From Melastoma dodecandrum (lineage: Eukaryota > Streptophyta > Magnoliopsida > Myrtales > Melastomataceae), in contig JARUPY010000387.1 of NCBI GenBank assembly GCA_029817715.1, positions 1,178,001 through 1,242,000 of the forward strand: a stretch of DNA of 64,000 nucleotides. Direction: 5' to 3'. A model generated the notes under the pieces. The model ran no database searches and was not told the DNA's origin. It worked only from the letters and a program-made list of their open reading frames with translations. Position 1 is the stretch's first letter; every line of letters starts with the position of its first letter. The translations under genes and the position numbers were made by a program. Positions 45,592-58,200 of the stretch are shown here, one piece after another.

Positions 45592-47077
45592 CTTCGGCAG
45601 TACACTGGTAGATTCACAACCTATCAAAATTCCATCCAGACAGGGACGGACCATCGAGCAGGTGGAACAAATAAGAGTATCTTCCCCAAAAGAAAAGCTT
45701 TCTCCTTACTTGGTCCCAACGACACTCCCAGGCATGCTATGCACGACCACGAATTCAACACAGACAGACCAAGAGAAATCTAAAAAATCAAACCGTTGAA
45801 CGACTAAACAACCAAGCTTGCAAGAATCTACACTTCCCAAAGGGGGCTTACAACAGCCATCGCCACGAGTGCAATACCTTTTCTCCTGGGTTGAAATCTG
45901 TCAAAATCTCTTCTTTCTGCAGTCAAGGTGACGACTTGAAGGGTCTTATAACATCAGCAGATACCCTGAATGAAAACCCACAAAATTGGGATAAGGAAAC
46001 AACAAAATGGAGTCCCACCCGAGAATCAAAATTCCCAAGAAATGCGACGGTAGCAGACAACAGCAAAAGATGACAGCAGAAAACCAAACTGGGAGGAGCA
46101 TGAAAGTTCTTCCTTATTCATTTTTAGGACATTCGATTGCCTATGTATAGAATTCCACAACCAAAATATATTATACATATAAAAAGGAAAAGGGCAAAGG
46201 AACAAACAATCCCCAGCCGTCGCCTGGTGCATGCAATCCAAGTGGGAGGAGAAACCGGAAAAGCTTAAACCACCACAACACCATGATATGAAGACGTCAC
46301 GCATTCCCATTATCGACTCATTACCTGGGAGGTTACTTTCATTAATGGGGAGGGGGGAAGGGGATCTCCTTGTCTCTTGGAAGCAGCCTCGTAGTTTCTG
46401 TCCAAACAAGGACGGAGGAGAATTCGTTACTCTCATTTGTAGGGAGGTTGAGTGGGCAAAAAAGTTGGTGGGACTAAGCTAATTGGATTTGGCTTCCAAT
46501 GAGGCAACACCCTCAGCATTTCTGATGGATGACGATGACAGGAGACGACAAAGTTGAAGGCTTTTTCTTATTACTTTTGAATCCGGGCGTAGGGTTTTGG
46601 GTCATCCCATGTTGTCCAAATCCCATGTCGTCTGTCGGCTTTTTAGTATTTGCCTCCAACTTTGGTTGTTCCAGTTCTTTCTTGTTCCCGATTCTTATCT
46701 GCAGCGTTCATAATCTGGACACAACCGAGTAATTTAGGACGATTGATGATGGATCTGGGCTTCCCCCCCCCCCCCCAAAAAAAAGTAAAATATAAAATAT
46801 ATAGTTATTCTGATCAGGCCTTCTGCTCATGGGCTTTTTGATATCCCAGACATTCCTCTCGAGAACAGAACCTGACGTCGAACAATCTTTTTGGACCAAA
46901 AAGATTCTTTCACTTTGAATCTGTGGCTGTAGGAGAAAGTGTCCGAGTGTAACAACATCCCGATTACCCCCCATGACCAACTTCTCTAGTTAATTGACAA
47001 TCCGTAGGTTGTAAGAAGAGGTTTGCCCTGCAGCATATGCATCTAACGACTTAAGAGCTCTGGCACCGTTCCCATAA
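45592..47077. other. Spacer between threonine aldolase and RAF1
   Basis: 5' leader/promoter of the aldolase gene on the left and the 3' flank of RAF1 on the right. A C14 run abutting an A8 run lies at 46763-46784. No gene recognised; a leader intron of the aldolase gene may lie in 45660-46030. Confidence 0.45.
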
Positions 47078-48424
47078 TCACTCCCAATCCTCGTCGCTCA
47101 ATTGATCGTCGACCTCATCCTTCGGAGGTCGGACGACCAACACGACGCTCCCGAGGCTCTCCTCTACACCTTCTTCCTTCAGCTTCCATCCCCTCTCTAC
47201 CTTCAGTTCGCTCTCTTCGTTATCACTCGCAGCCACCAGGTAAAACCCGTCGTCCAATTCCACGTGCTTCCGGTCCCTGTCCAACACCACCAGGATCCCT
47301 TCCTCCTTGCTCCATCTATTCACCTTCCATGGCAGAATTCTTGCATCCTTGAATTCCAAGGCCACACCCCCTCCAATGACTGCTGTCAAGGGTTCCCACC
47401 TTGGAAGCACCACCCACCTCCTCCACAGCTTTTCTGCAGTCACCACTCCGAACTCCCCTGACCCCCTCACGTCCCTTGGAGCCTCGGCCAGCTCTCCCAC
47501 GTCGCCACCACAAACCGGCAGGATCACCACAGATGTCGCCTCCGCGACCTCCCCGATCCTCAACCGGACCACCGGAACCCTCACTCCGCCATCTAGCTCA
47601 TCCCCATTGCCCTCCTCCCCCTTCCCTGCGATCTCCTCCTCGACTGCCTTCCTTGCATCATCAGTGACGACAGCCGCAAGTGCCCTAGCAAATGCGGCCG
47701 CCCTCTGCTCCGACCCCTCCTCGTGCTCCCTTCCCAGCCTAATCATCATGAAGGCCAGGCAATCCCCAGGGGAGTTGTAATCGAAACTCCTGAATCCCTT
47801 CTCAGTCTTCCTCTTTGGGAAATCCTTGATGGCCCTGGCCACATCGGCCGCCCCTTTCCCATCAAGCCCATTCCCGACAGTATACTCTGCGGCGGCCAGC
47901 CGCTGCACCGCGCTGAGCAGCCTGATCTCGTACAGCAGCTCTGCCGAGGATACGGGGTCGAAGGCAGCGACGAGCTCAGGGGAGGCACCAGACTCGATTA
48001 TGGAGTTGCGCACCTGGTCAGCGACAATGAGGCGATTCTGCTCATGGCCGGAGATGCCGGTGATCTCCTCAAGGGAGGAAGGGGTGAAGGAGCCATCACG
48101 GAGGAGGGAGGCGATGAGGGGGGCGTAGGAGTGCCAGAGGCCGAGGCGATTGGAGAGGACGTTCAGCTGGGAGGCGGTGTCAAGGGCAGCGAGCTCAGCG
48201 GGAAGAGGGGAGGGAGGGGGCCGGAAGGGCTGGTAGAGGGACTCGGGAGGGTTTTTGGTGAGGGCGGGGGAGGAGGACGGGAGGAGGATGAGCTTCGGGG
48301 GAGGCGGCTCGAGGCTGGCCGTCACGACGGGAAGCGGCACGGAGGCTGCAGCTGCGGGGAGGTGGCGCCGGTGGTGGTGGCGGAGAGGGAGTTGGGAGAG
48401 GAAAGGAGAGTTGAGGGATAGCAT
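47078..48424 (-). CDS. RAF1: Rubisco accumulation factor 1, chloroplastic
   Basis: Intronless, 448 aa from the ATG at 48424. The frame is open to 48523, but the extra 33 residues (histidine-rich) precede a good transit-peptide start, MLSLNSPFLSQLPLRHHHRR, so I prefer the inner ATG. After a serine/proline-rich transit region comes LYQPFRPPPSPLPAELAALD, the start of the RAF1 alpha domain, then LNVLSNRLGLWHSYAPLI, LEEITGISGHEQNRLIVA and VRNSIIESGASPELV. Further on are SFDYNSPGDCLAFMMIRLGREHE and the C-terminal beta domain with VPVVRLRIGEVAEATSVVILPVC and RWVVLPRWEPLTA. The tail is acidic. RAF1 is a dimeric chaperone that clasps folded Rubisco large-subunit dimers in the stroma. TGGGCY motifs lie 165-205 bp upstream. 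Confidence 0.95.
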   Translation of the reverse strand: MLSLNSPFLSQLPLRHHHRRHLPAAAASVPLPVVTASLEPPPPKLILLPSSSPALTKNPPESLYQPFRPPPSPLPAELAALDTASQLNVLSNRLGLWHSYAPLIASLLRDGSFTPSSLEEITGISGHEQNRLIVADQVRNSIIESGASPELVAAFDPVSSAELLYEIRLLSAVQRLAAAEYTVGNGLDGKGAADVARAIKDFPKRKTEKGFRSFDYNSPGDCLAFMMIRLGREHEEGSEQRAAAFARALAAVVTDDARKAVEEEIAGKGEEGNGDELDGGVRVPVVRLRIGEVAEATSVVILPVCGGDVGELAEAPRDVRGSGEFGVVTAEKLWRRWVVLPRWEPLTAVIGGGVALEFKDARILPWKVNRWSKEEGILVVLDRDRKHVELDDGFYLVAASDNEESELKVERGWKLKEEGVEESLGSVVLVVRPPKDEVDDQLSDEDWE

Positions 48425-48590
48425 TGCTGCTTGCAGCTCTGCCGCTTGCGAGTTTGGGAGGATGATCCGATGATGATGATGATGATGAGATATTTTTCCC
48501 TTTAAAGCCCCTCCTCCGGACAACTTTCGGCCTTCGGACCTTCGCTTCAGCTTTCACCCCCAGGGACAACCTCGTACTCCCGGTCCTAAA

Positions 48591-48629
48591 AGCCCATCAT
48601 CAGTTGTGGGCCCAAATAACAGAAGCCCA
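48591..48629. promoter_or_regulatory. TGGGCY (site II) cluster upstream of RAF1
   Basis: AGCCCA (48591-48596), the palindrome TGGGCCCA (48607-48614) and AGCCCA (48624-48629). About 165-205 bp before the RAF1 start codon on the minus strand. Confidence 0.6.
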
Positions 48630-49205
48630 AATTACATTCACGTGACGTAATGCTTGACAACCTAAGTATGGTGGGGGGGTAAGTGATCCTGATGCTCTTT
48701 TGACCGGCAACAGTTCCCAACTTCTTTTTTACGAGCTTTGAACTTCTGTCCTCATCCCGAAGACTTTCCAAGTGCTTCTCGAAAGATTTCCTCCCCCCCC
48801 CCCCAAAAAACCAAATTTCGGATATAACATAACATGATAGCGTCCGAGGCCCTTTCAAACAAAACTACGGTCAAAAAAGAAATAGCACGCACGCTCCACT
48901 CCCCATTATATCATGATCCGACGTTTATATTTTTTTCGTTTCTTTCCCTTCTCTCAATTGCCTTCTTGATCAACTTTTGTGAATTTGGGATGGAAATAAA
49001 CTGACCCCATTTTTTGTTCTCTTATTCTTCTTCTTCTCGTTGGCTTATGAATAGTGAAGAATATCGTTTAGTTTCGGGAAACCTACGACAAGTGAGTAAA
49101 AGAAGAAGAAAGAAAAAATCCCATCAGTTATTGTCCTTTATGTGTTTGCTTGGTAAAACTACATACATCAAAGATTATGAAACGAGGGGTTCGGAATGAC
49201 TACAT

Positions 49206-49233
49206 GTAGAAAGCACACGTGCGTGCTTTCTAC
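49206..49233. repeat. Perfect 11-bp stem hairpin enclosing a CACGTG G-box
   Basis: GTAGAAAGCAC (49206-49216) and GTGCTTTCTAC (49223-49233) are exact inverted repeats with six bases between. The centre contains CACGTG at 49216-49221, the G-box bound by bHLH and bZIP factors. It lies about 515 bp upstream of the ERF start codon. Confidence 0.75.
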
Positions 49234-49672
49234 ACGATGCTAGCATTTAAAAAAAAAAAAGATGTTTAAGGGAATGATCTTCCTGCCTAACTCATTCGTG
49301 GAAGACAGTTGCCCATGCGAATGAGGATGTATGGCAAGTTGAATGATAGTAATTACCCGATGGGTAATAAATTTTACGATTCTAGTGTTGGATGCATGAA
49401 CCTCCCTCCACATCATTCTGAGGCCCCACGATTATAATATTTATTGACAGGACATTTTTTTTGTGTAAGAAATGAGACACGGCCGCCACCCAAAAACCCC
49501 CATGGACACAACCAAATATGTTTGACTCACGTGCGTTTGTTTGTAAGAAAATGAAAGGAAAGGAAATGGTCCCCCCCCCCCCCCCACCACCACCATTCCT
49601 TTAAGACCCAACACCACCATTAGTTCTTCCCACGAATGTCATTCTATGTAGGAAGGAAATTGATCAAAACCT

Positions 49673-49681
49673 TATATATAA
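49673..49681 (+). promoter_or_regulatory. TATA box of the ERF gene
   Basis: TATATATAA, 67 bases before the ATG at 49748. It would place transcription start near 49705-49712, leaving a short leader as usual for intronless ERF genes. Confidence 0.6.
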
Positions 49682-49747
49682 ACCAACGAAACCTCCGTTT
49701 CGATATACTCTTCAAAACTTGCCCTTTTTCGAAACACTCCTTGCGTC

Positions 49748-50395
49748 ATGGACACTTGCTATCCTGGTCTCTACCATTACCCGACCCCCGAGTTCTCCCC
49801 CTTCTGCTCTCTTCCCTTCGACGAGAACGACTCGTCCGAAATGCTCCTCTACGGGGTCATCTCCGCTGCAGAAGGAGGGCATTTCTCCGGTCATGCAGTC
49901 CGGGGTCGCAACGTGATGAGCCCCGGAGCGCAGTCTTGTAACGATGGTAATGACGGGGCGCCGTCGTATAGAGGGGTCCGGCGTCGGCCGTGGGGGAAGT
50001 ATGCGGCCGAGATACGTGATTCCGCCAGGAATGGGGTGAGGGTCTGGATCGGGACCTTCGACACCGCCGAGGAAGCCGCGCTGGCTTACGACCAGGCGGC
50101 ATTCGCAATGAGGGGGCCGACGACCGCCCTCAACTTCCCGGCTGAAGTGGTGCGGAAATCGCTGGAGGACATGAAGTGTGACGGCATCCACGGGGGGATT
50201 CAAGAAGGGAGCGGTAACTCGCCTGTCCTCGCGCTAAAGCGGAGTCATTCGATGAGGAGGAAGTTGGAAAACAAGAAGAGGAAGGACGAGGAGCTGATGA
50301 GGAGGAGGGACAAGAACGTTGTCGTGCTAGAAGACCTCGGAGCTGCGTACATGGAAGAGCTACTGAAGATATCCGAATGTCCGAGCCCTTGGTGA
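49748..50395 (+). CDS. AP2/ERF transcription factor, group IX (ERF1/ERF15-like)
   Basis: Intronless, 215 aa. A single AP2 domain at about residues 74-131: [37 protein letters not shown] and [13 protein letters not shown]. The alanine and aspartate that mark the ERF rather than DREB subfamily are present. The N-terminus has the acidic [16 protein letters not shown] type of activation segment. The C-terminus carries [12 protein letters not shown] and then [13 protein letters not shown], the CMIX-1 motif of group IXc, the clade of ERF1, ORA59 and ERF15. Those proteins bind GCC boxes and integrate ethylene and jasmonate in defence. Which member this is cannot be settled here. Confidence 0.93.
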   Translation: MDTCYPGLYHYPTPEFSPFCSLPFDENDSSEMLLYGVISAAEGGHFSGHAVRGRNVMSPGAQSCNDGNDGAPSYRGVRRRPWGKYAAEIRDSARNGVRVWIGTFDTAEEAALAYDQAAFAMRGPTTALNFPAEVVRKSLEDMKCDGIHGGIQEGSGNSPVLALKRSHSMRRKLENKKRKDEELMRRRDKNVVVLEDLGAAYMEELLKISECPSPW

Positions 50396-51532
50396 TAATA
50401 CGAATCGCATGGTCTACGTCTGCCGTAACCAGCCGGCGAGCTCCAATCACCATTTCAGTGAAGAAATCCGTGTGTTCTAACTGTGTTGAACTCCTACCAC
50501 GCATCACATTATCTGCTGTGACCTGGTTTCTTAGGAGAGTGAAGTGAGGGCGATAAGTCGGGTCAAATATTTCGTATTACTACTGTGATCGCTAAACTTT
50601 TGTAAGAAAGGACATACGTTATAAAAAGACTTACAAGCAAAACACGAACCTTAAAAAAAAAACACGATGTCTGAAACCTCGTCACGTAAACTAAGGTGTT
50701 TACAAGAAAGAACAAAGAGAAAGCGGTGGACAGTCCAAGTCTTTAGAATTTTTAAAGTGATTGTCGCGTTTTTAAGTTCCGGGCAATGTTTCTAGTTTTG
50801 CAAAACGTGTGATTCAGATTCTATGCTCGCACACATGTACAGCTGTCCGCTCTCGCTAGTTGTCTTTTTACTCGCCTCCATCCGGTCGACGTTCTCACCC
50901 GGACCTCGCCTCGAACCTATGGTTGTCCGCATCTCGCCAATACAGGTCTCTCTTTTCAACCCGGATTTGGTCTCTCTTGCCAACATAATTTTAAAGAAAA
51001 GTTTGACTTTGGTCGGGCGCAGAAACGTATGTGGCTTATGGGACCATATCATGCAACTTGGGTGGATCAATGGAACCCCCGATCGATCGATTCGTCAAAA
51101 CTTTTGATGTGAACTTGAATTTGGTGAGGCATGGCTCCATTATTTTGGGGCCATTATTTCTTCTTGGTTCTTCCCTTTTTTTTCTCCTTCTTATCATTCT
51201 ATTCTTGATGTCCAAATTGGTCAAGGGGAGGGCCATTTCATGTTGAATTCACTTTACCAATCTTATCCGAAAAATTAAATGAAAGAACGATTTGATCCCA
51301 TCAATAAAATTCAAGGGTCTCATTTTTTGTTGAACAAAGACCAGTCAAGACATAAAAGTCCGTCGTGATTTGAATAGTAGCGAACTGTCTTAGTTTTGTT
51401 ACAAAATTACGGAAAAATATTTTGCTAAACCTTTAAATCCAAAAATATCGTGTAAACACCTTAATGTTTGGCCTAAAAGCAAACGATTATTGACTTATAT
51501 TATATAGTTTAACACGTATCGACTGTTTTGTC
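50396..51532. other. Spacer after ERF, no gene seen
   Basis: 3' flank of the ERF gene, then AT-rich sequence. The overlapping frames at 50792-51246 on both strands show no domain; one plus-strand frame has a hydrophobic stretch (51140-51215) but no family resemblance. Confidence 0.45.
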
Positions 51533-51880
51533 GTGCGCTCATTAATCAAATCATGTGGCCGACACCCCGACTTGCGTTGCTCAAGCGGGGGTTCGGGAGG
51601 GATGTGTTCGTGGCGAATACTTTGGTTTTTATGTACGGGGAGTGCGAGGAAAGTGTTCGATGAAGAAATGCCTGAAAGGGACGCCGTGTCATGGAGTTGC
51701 CTGATTGGGAGTTATGATCAGAGTGTGGGTTTTACCAGACAAGTACATGCATATGCATTGAAATCTTGTGTTTACATGCCTTTGGATGTCTTAACAGGAT
51801 TGATATGTATGGGAAGTGCAAAGAGGTTCAATACTGCAGACTTTGTGAAGAAGGATGCCGCAATGTGGACGGCCAAATAG
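51533..51880 (+). pseudogene. PPR gene fragment
   Basis: Pieces of a PLS-type pentatricopeptide protein in shifting frames: VFVANTLVFMYGEC (about 51605-51645), ARKVFDEEMPERDAVSWSCLIGSYDQ (51640-51725), then GFTRQVHAYALKSCVYMPLDVLTGLI and, in another frame, MYGKCKEVQYC. At least two frameshifts and no surrounding repeats. It lies 360 bp from the 3' end of the myosin gene. Confidence 0.6.
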
Positions 51881-52241
51881 GGCTCCAGATTTTTATTGTG
51901 GCGTAGAATAGATGAAAATGCTACTGCTAAAAGTTACAAAAGAGGATTTGATAGGATTAGCTGCCAGGATCTTAAGTCTTAGAGACTACTATCATCCTAA
52001 GCATAACGACAACGCCCACGACGTAATTAACCTTAAAAGAAGAAAACAAAAGGAAAAGCTATACAGCCATGCTGATATTAGTCATCAATTAATTCATGTT
52101 AAAATTTGGATATATTTCTACTTTGACTCCTGTACTTGTGAATTATAAGAATTGCTGTTGTTGTTGGTCCTCTTTTTTCTGTGTATGCTTGAATTCCTTC
52201 CCAGAACCAGAGGGGAGGCGGGGGGGGGCGGCCGTGGCCCT
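51881..52241. other. 3' flank of the myosin gene
   Basis: Presumed 3' UTR of the minus-strand myosin gene. Contains a G-rich run at 52212-52230. No gene recognised. Confidence 0.5.
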
Positions 52242-55200
52242 TCAGTCGGGCCGAGGCAACAGGAAGCTGAAACCCGAGTTCTCCCTAATCAACGGTGGAG
52301 GATCAATGTCGGAGATGTCCATCCTCTCCATCGATTTCGATATATCGTCCACCGAGAATGGTATGCTGCAAAACAACGTAGCCAAGCAACCGTCGGGCTA
52401 AGATTGCCTTATTTACTCATTTCAGTTATTGGAGAACTTAAAACTCTGAGCTAACCTCGAATCATCATCGAGCAGGAAAGAGCTGCTGACAGCATTGTTT
52501 GAATCCTCCGTCATCAGCACCCTCATATTCGAAATGACCTGAAAAGAACGACAGCGTTTCGGTCATGACCAAGCCAAGCAGAAAACGTTAAACCCATGAT
52601 CTCCTAATCCCTTTCAGATCTTCTGTGACGTGAATCTAAACTAGAGCTGGGGTTAACCCAGGGCTAGAAACTTACATCCGGAGCAACGCTGTGTGTGCCG
52701 TACTTGTCGTCCCAGTACATCGTACTGATACGATACAGCTGCTGGATGCTAAGCACCTGCAGGTCGACAAAAGACCGGGAATATTATTATCCACAAAAGT
52801 TGAGCTTAGATCACACTGGTTAATATGACTGTACATACTGGACATAAATCGTGGCTTATTTCGTCCAGCGTTTTCTTCGGTTTTTGATGTATGACCAGAA
52901 ACCCTATGGCCTGCCTAATATGTTTCAACTCGTCCCAGGCAGAGCCTGCATACTGTGTGAAAGACAAACCGGATTTAGTATCGAAACAAGAAATTTTCCA
53001 GGAAGAGTGCTCGTAACTTGATAACTACCTCATCGGTCGCCTTGTAGCACCAATGTTCGAGTTCGGCCAAGCCGGCCTTGACATATTCCCCATTGCTGAA
53101 CGAGCAGCACTCTCGCCTTAGTAAGAGACTGAAAAGGGAACAAAGAAGCCGCAAGATGACGAAATTCTGATAGGAATTTCTCAGAATTTCATAGACATTA
53201 GAAGCGGAACAGGGTATACCTATTGAATAACTGGACATTGATGAAAGAAAATATCTGGATGAACACCTTCCGAACCAAAAATGGTGGAACCTGGAAAAGC
53301 AGCAAAGAAGACCATTAACTTCAAGCGACGTCACACTCAATCCGGAAGAAGGTGCTCTGGGAAGTTAACCAACATGATTCGCTTTCAAGGTATTCAAGAA
53401 GTTCCCGAGGCTCTTCACGATTTCCTGCCAATGACCGATCAGAGCTTGTTGGGCCACGGTGTTTGCAACCGAGCGAGACGAACCCTTCACCAAGCTTGCC
53501 CTAGATGTTCTCGGTGCCTAAACAAGATTCCCAAAATTGAATGTACAATTATTCCATCTTAAATATAAAGTCGACATAACTTTATTCAGGTTAGAAATCT
53601 GGTAAATATGTGTACCTGTATGCATAATCCGAGCAATGGGGATATTTCCTTCTTCAGATTATCCCGGATCATCCCGTATATCTTCTCAACGTAAGCTGTA
53701 AGCTGTTGCTTGAACAGAAGGGCAGGATACTTCGCTTCAACTTGGCGCACTTCCATTCCGCCACCAATGGTTCCATTAATGAGGGAAAGATTTACGCCTT
53801 GCGGCGTCCCACGGAAACTCTACATGAGAAAGCAGGAGTTATGATATCTGAAAGGAATTCAATGCGTACCGTTGAAATGAGGATGCACTGGATTTCTTAT
53901 AAGAGTTTTTACCTGTGTCATTCTCCCAAATAAAGTTGCAGAGGATGATCGACGGCGCTGCGGAGCCATTCCAGCTGCACCGCTAGCTTTTAGCGTGCGT
54001 TGGAGTAGAAGCAGGAGAGTCGAGGTGTTGGACAACCAATATGCCAGGATATCATTGTTGTCTTGTGTCTGAAATGATCAATTCGGACGTTACTGAAATA
54101 AGCAAGAGTACTTGACATTAGTTGAATGATAAGAGGAATCTAGAGATTTGATCCAACCTCAATAGCATTTCCTATTGTCTGAATGATTCGGTCAAAAACG
54201 CTCGTCCTCTCAACTTCGAATGATCTCCAATGCAACAGGCACTTGTATATTATACAAGCCGCAATGGGTTTGTTGCTGGAAAATCCCAGGTGCTGAGCGA
54301 TGCATCGGATCAGGAGCTCTTGGTTCTCCTGTTGCTTATCATTTAGCGACTTCTGAGGTTTGTCCTCGACTTCCGAAGAATCCCGATGATTTATCGAATG
54401 ACTATGCATATCCATACTGGTCTTTGAATCCGGGTGAAGGTGACCACTATCAGATCCCCGCTACATTTATCAAATATTGGACAATGCATCAAATCATAAA
54501 GAAGAAAAATTCGCAATCCGTAACATGTTAGAAGCAAAAAGTTTAGTTTTCAATCAAAAGGACAAAGTCTGAGTTGTGTACTGAGGTAATACCGATAATA
54601 TAGATCTGGAACGACCAGAGAGGAACTTGTTGGGTGCCATTGACACAGCCTGCTGTCGAAGGACTCGGTTCTCGGATTCCAAATTCGCAAGCTTTTCTTC
54701 TAACCTAGTCATGTGAAGGAGAATGTTAGTTTACCTGACATATAATTTCGAGACACGGAAAGGGCATCCCAGCATGATGATTTATTCATTAAGACACTAC
54801 CTCGTAATGGATTCCTGGAGGGAATGCGCTTTTTTCTCCGTTTCTTCCAATTTCACACGCCTTTGTTCGCTCACCTCTTGCAGCTCCTCATTCTTCTTAC
54901 GTGCCTCCTCTGCTCTACTCCGTTCTGAATCTAACACGGACTGAAAGACTGGCCGCATCAGCAAACCAAATCAGAAGAAAGGATTTTCCGGTTACAAGTG
55001 TTACTTACCTTTAACTCCTCTAGTTCTTCCGTAAGAGACTCAAGTTTCTCAGTATCTTCTACGAGAACTTGTGTCTCCTGGACAACGGGAGGCGCTACTT
55101 CAAGGGCTTTCTTCGTGGCTTCTCTTTCTGCTATGATCTGAGTGTTCGCTTCGTCGACCTTACTCTGCAAGCTCTGCAACTGGTTCTGCAACTTGGCTAT

Positions 55201-58200
55201 CTCCTGTGCTTTTGCTTCTTCTAAATCAGTCTGCAGGACAAATTAAGCCAAAGGCCACCATGTAAGGTTCTACCATCGCCTCCATGAAGATGCTGTCAGG
55301 ATAACTATCAACAAAATTACATTACCCGAAGGCGTTTTTCCAGTTGCAATCTCCACGTGAGTTCTTCCACATGTTTTTCAAGCTTATCTTTGGCCTCTTT
55401 CAATGCTCCTGTCTCCCTTGCCGCCTATCCAGCAGAAGAACATGCTGAACAAAGAAGATTATCCAGAAAAGTGAATCATAAACAGTGAAAAATACCATTT
55501 TCAATTTCCTGAGTTCTCTCCTGCCAAGCCTTCCTCTCCATCTGCATTGAGTTACAATTATTCCTCGCTGCAACTTCTTGTAGTACGATGCTTCCCTATG
55601 GCAGCGCCACCGAGCCTTCCATTTTCAATACCATCGTCACATTAGGGCGTATAACAAATGATTTGCGTGTGTTGAAAACGATGCCAAAGATAACCCATAT
55701 ATGACCTGAATGATAGTTGCTGCTTTAGTTTTCTTCCTGAATCTGAATTCATTATGAGCAGCGAGAGCCCTCAATCCCATTTGCAAGATCAACACAGAGA
55801 CTCTAAGCTTATTATAAGACGATCTTGATTGATGCCTACGAGCGTGTTTCTGAATTTTAATAGCAGCCGCTTCCCTTCTCAGGTTTTCGTAGAGTTTGCA
55901 TGCCAAGCACCCTGGATCATCAAGCAAAGAACATTTTCATTCAAGAATATCTACAAATAAACTTAAGTAGCACAATATTGAAGTGCTCAGATACTGTGTT
56001 CTTTTCTGCATCAAAGTCACCTCTACAAATTGATTGGACGATGATGGTAGCTTTTCTTAGAGCAATGAACCGTCTGCGAGCTTGATAGGTCCTGACGCGA
56101 CGCTGGAGAGTCCTTGCAGCACTGTTGAGCACCTCGGCCCTCCTCGCATCCAGTTCAGCCATTTGACCTGCTCTTAAGAATACTTTCGTCTTCCCAATCT
56201 GAGAGATGTTCATCGTTAAAAATCATCAGTACACAAGGATTCCACGATCTTAATTCATCAACCATTTTACTAAGTAGAGATTTCTGAAAGTCACCTGAAA
56301 TCCTTTTAGGCCCTTCTTCTCTAGGATTTTTTTGCAAACCATCTTCTCGTCGCTGTTCAGCCGAGAAAAATAAGTTAAAAGTAAATTTGATATTGACGTT
56401 GAGAAGGAAGAACTTACAGGCTCTGAATTGTTCAGTGAGACTTACTTCCCATGTACAAACTCCGGAGCAAGAAGCCCAAATCGATTTACAAATTCAAAAA
56501 ACGGACGACGAGTTGGGTACCCAGCACAGCTAATTCTTATTGCTTCTAAGACGCCCTGCAAAGAATCGACCAGTTTTAACAAGCAAATAATCATTCCGCT
56601 TAAGTTCAATGAACAAGAACAAAAGGGATAGTGCTTACACCACATCGCAACTGCTGCATTATATTAGCATTCTCAAATATTGCTGGTTTGAGGACATTGT
56701 TTGGTTTGACGCATCGGATGTAATGCGGCTCCGTTGAATTTAGGGTGTCCATCAGTTGTTGGAGTTGTAACTGCATCGATCAGACCGTCATGTGAAATTC
56801 CGTATAAACATCAGAAAATGGGATGGAGATACAATTGCTAAAAATCAGGTAAACAGTCCATAGAGTACCTTAAAACGAGATCCAATAGAAGAGAACTTGG
56901 AAGACTTCTGTGCCTCCACTGGAATAGGAGGGAAAAGGCCAGCAACGAAACTGCATTTCGATGCGCCTAACAAATCTTGGTGTTCAGGGACCACATAGTC
57001 CTTGTTCTTGTCCAAGAATTGATCAGACTGATACAGAACCTGAGAAGACGTAGAACAAAAAAACTCAGTGGTAACATCGACTGAAATGTCAAGAACAAGC
57101 AATTAGTTTCGGGCAATGAATAAATGGTACCTCTCCAGCATAATGAGAAATAGTAAAATCAGTGCGTGAAAGCTTAGGCTTAATGAAGCGCTTGTGATTC
57201 TTGAACGTCTGATAGAGCTTATTCGAGAATGTCTCATGCGTTGACTTCGGAAACATGCTGCAATTAAGAAAATGAATTTTTTTTTTTTGAAATGTTTTAC
57301 TCAGAGGCACAAGCAATAAAAGTGCAAGAACTATACCAGGCTTCGTCAAGTAGTGCTACTATTCCGCCAGGTTTCTGCAAACCAAGTCGAATTGAGAAAA
57401 CGTTTCTGTTTATCACATCGAATCAAATAGGAGGCGCAAGACCTACAGAATCTGACCTTTTCAATTAGATCCAAGACATCCTGATTATCGACAAACTCTA
57501 TGTAACTCCAGTCGATCTCCTCCTTTGTGTACTCCTCTTGTTCCATCTTGAAGACATGCTGCAATCATTCAGAAGCTGTTGATGTGAGGAGAAATGTACC
57601 ATTACGATGACACCGACATATAAAGGATCATGGACAAGAATACTTCACCTGGTTAAAATGTTGCTGCAACTTCTCATTGGTAAAGTTAATACAGAACTGC
57701 TCGAAGCTGCAAAGATCACGCAACACGGGGAGAAGCATCGCCTCATTGTTGCTTTTCAATTTCATTGGTGTTGTCACTTACATAATGAGAAAGACTCACC
57801 TGTTAGTTTTAAAACTTTCGAACCCATATATATCAAGAACTCCAATCAGTGATTTCGAGGTTGAGTCTTGTCCAATGGAGGTGTTGATTTTGTCGACTAA
57901 CCTGTTGATAATCGGAGAAAAGGAAGAGCCTTCAGATGTAAAGAGTACCCATTCCTGTTAACGGACTAAGGTTGTTCCCAATGTCTAGATACTTACCAGT
58001 CGAACAGTCGGGAATAGATAGTTTTGGCTAATCCGTCCCTACTAATAATGGCACTTTGTGGGTCGAGACTTCGTTTTATAACTTCTTCTGGGGTGATCAT
58101 GACACGCTTACACAGTGCATCTTCTAGCGCCACCGGGTCACACCTTAAGGACAGCAGGAAATATCAATTTGAGTATGGCATGGAAAATGCCGCCAAATGT

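Larger units (their letters stand above)
48630..49747. other. Shared upstream region of RAF1 (-) and ERF (+)
   Basis: Divergent intergenic space of about 1.3 kb in total. C runs at 48793-48804 and 49571-49585, an A-rich tract at 49249-49260, and the hairpin listed at 49206-49233. No coding sequence recognised. Confidence 0.5.

Noticed and set aside
47723..48421. 232-codon plus-strand open frame
   Set aside because: Exactly antisense to RAF1; glycine/glutamate-rich product is a by-product of the GC-rich sense codons.
49712..50203. 163-codon minus-strand open frame
   Set aside because: Antisense to the ERF AP2-coding region; arginine/proline-rich shadow.
50792..51246. Overlapping open frames on both strands after the ERF gene
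   Set aside because: No domain, no splice-site support, AT-rich flanks; treated as chance.
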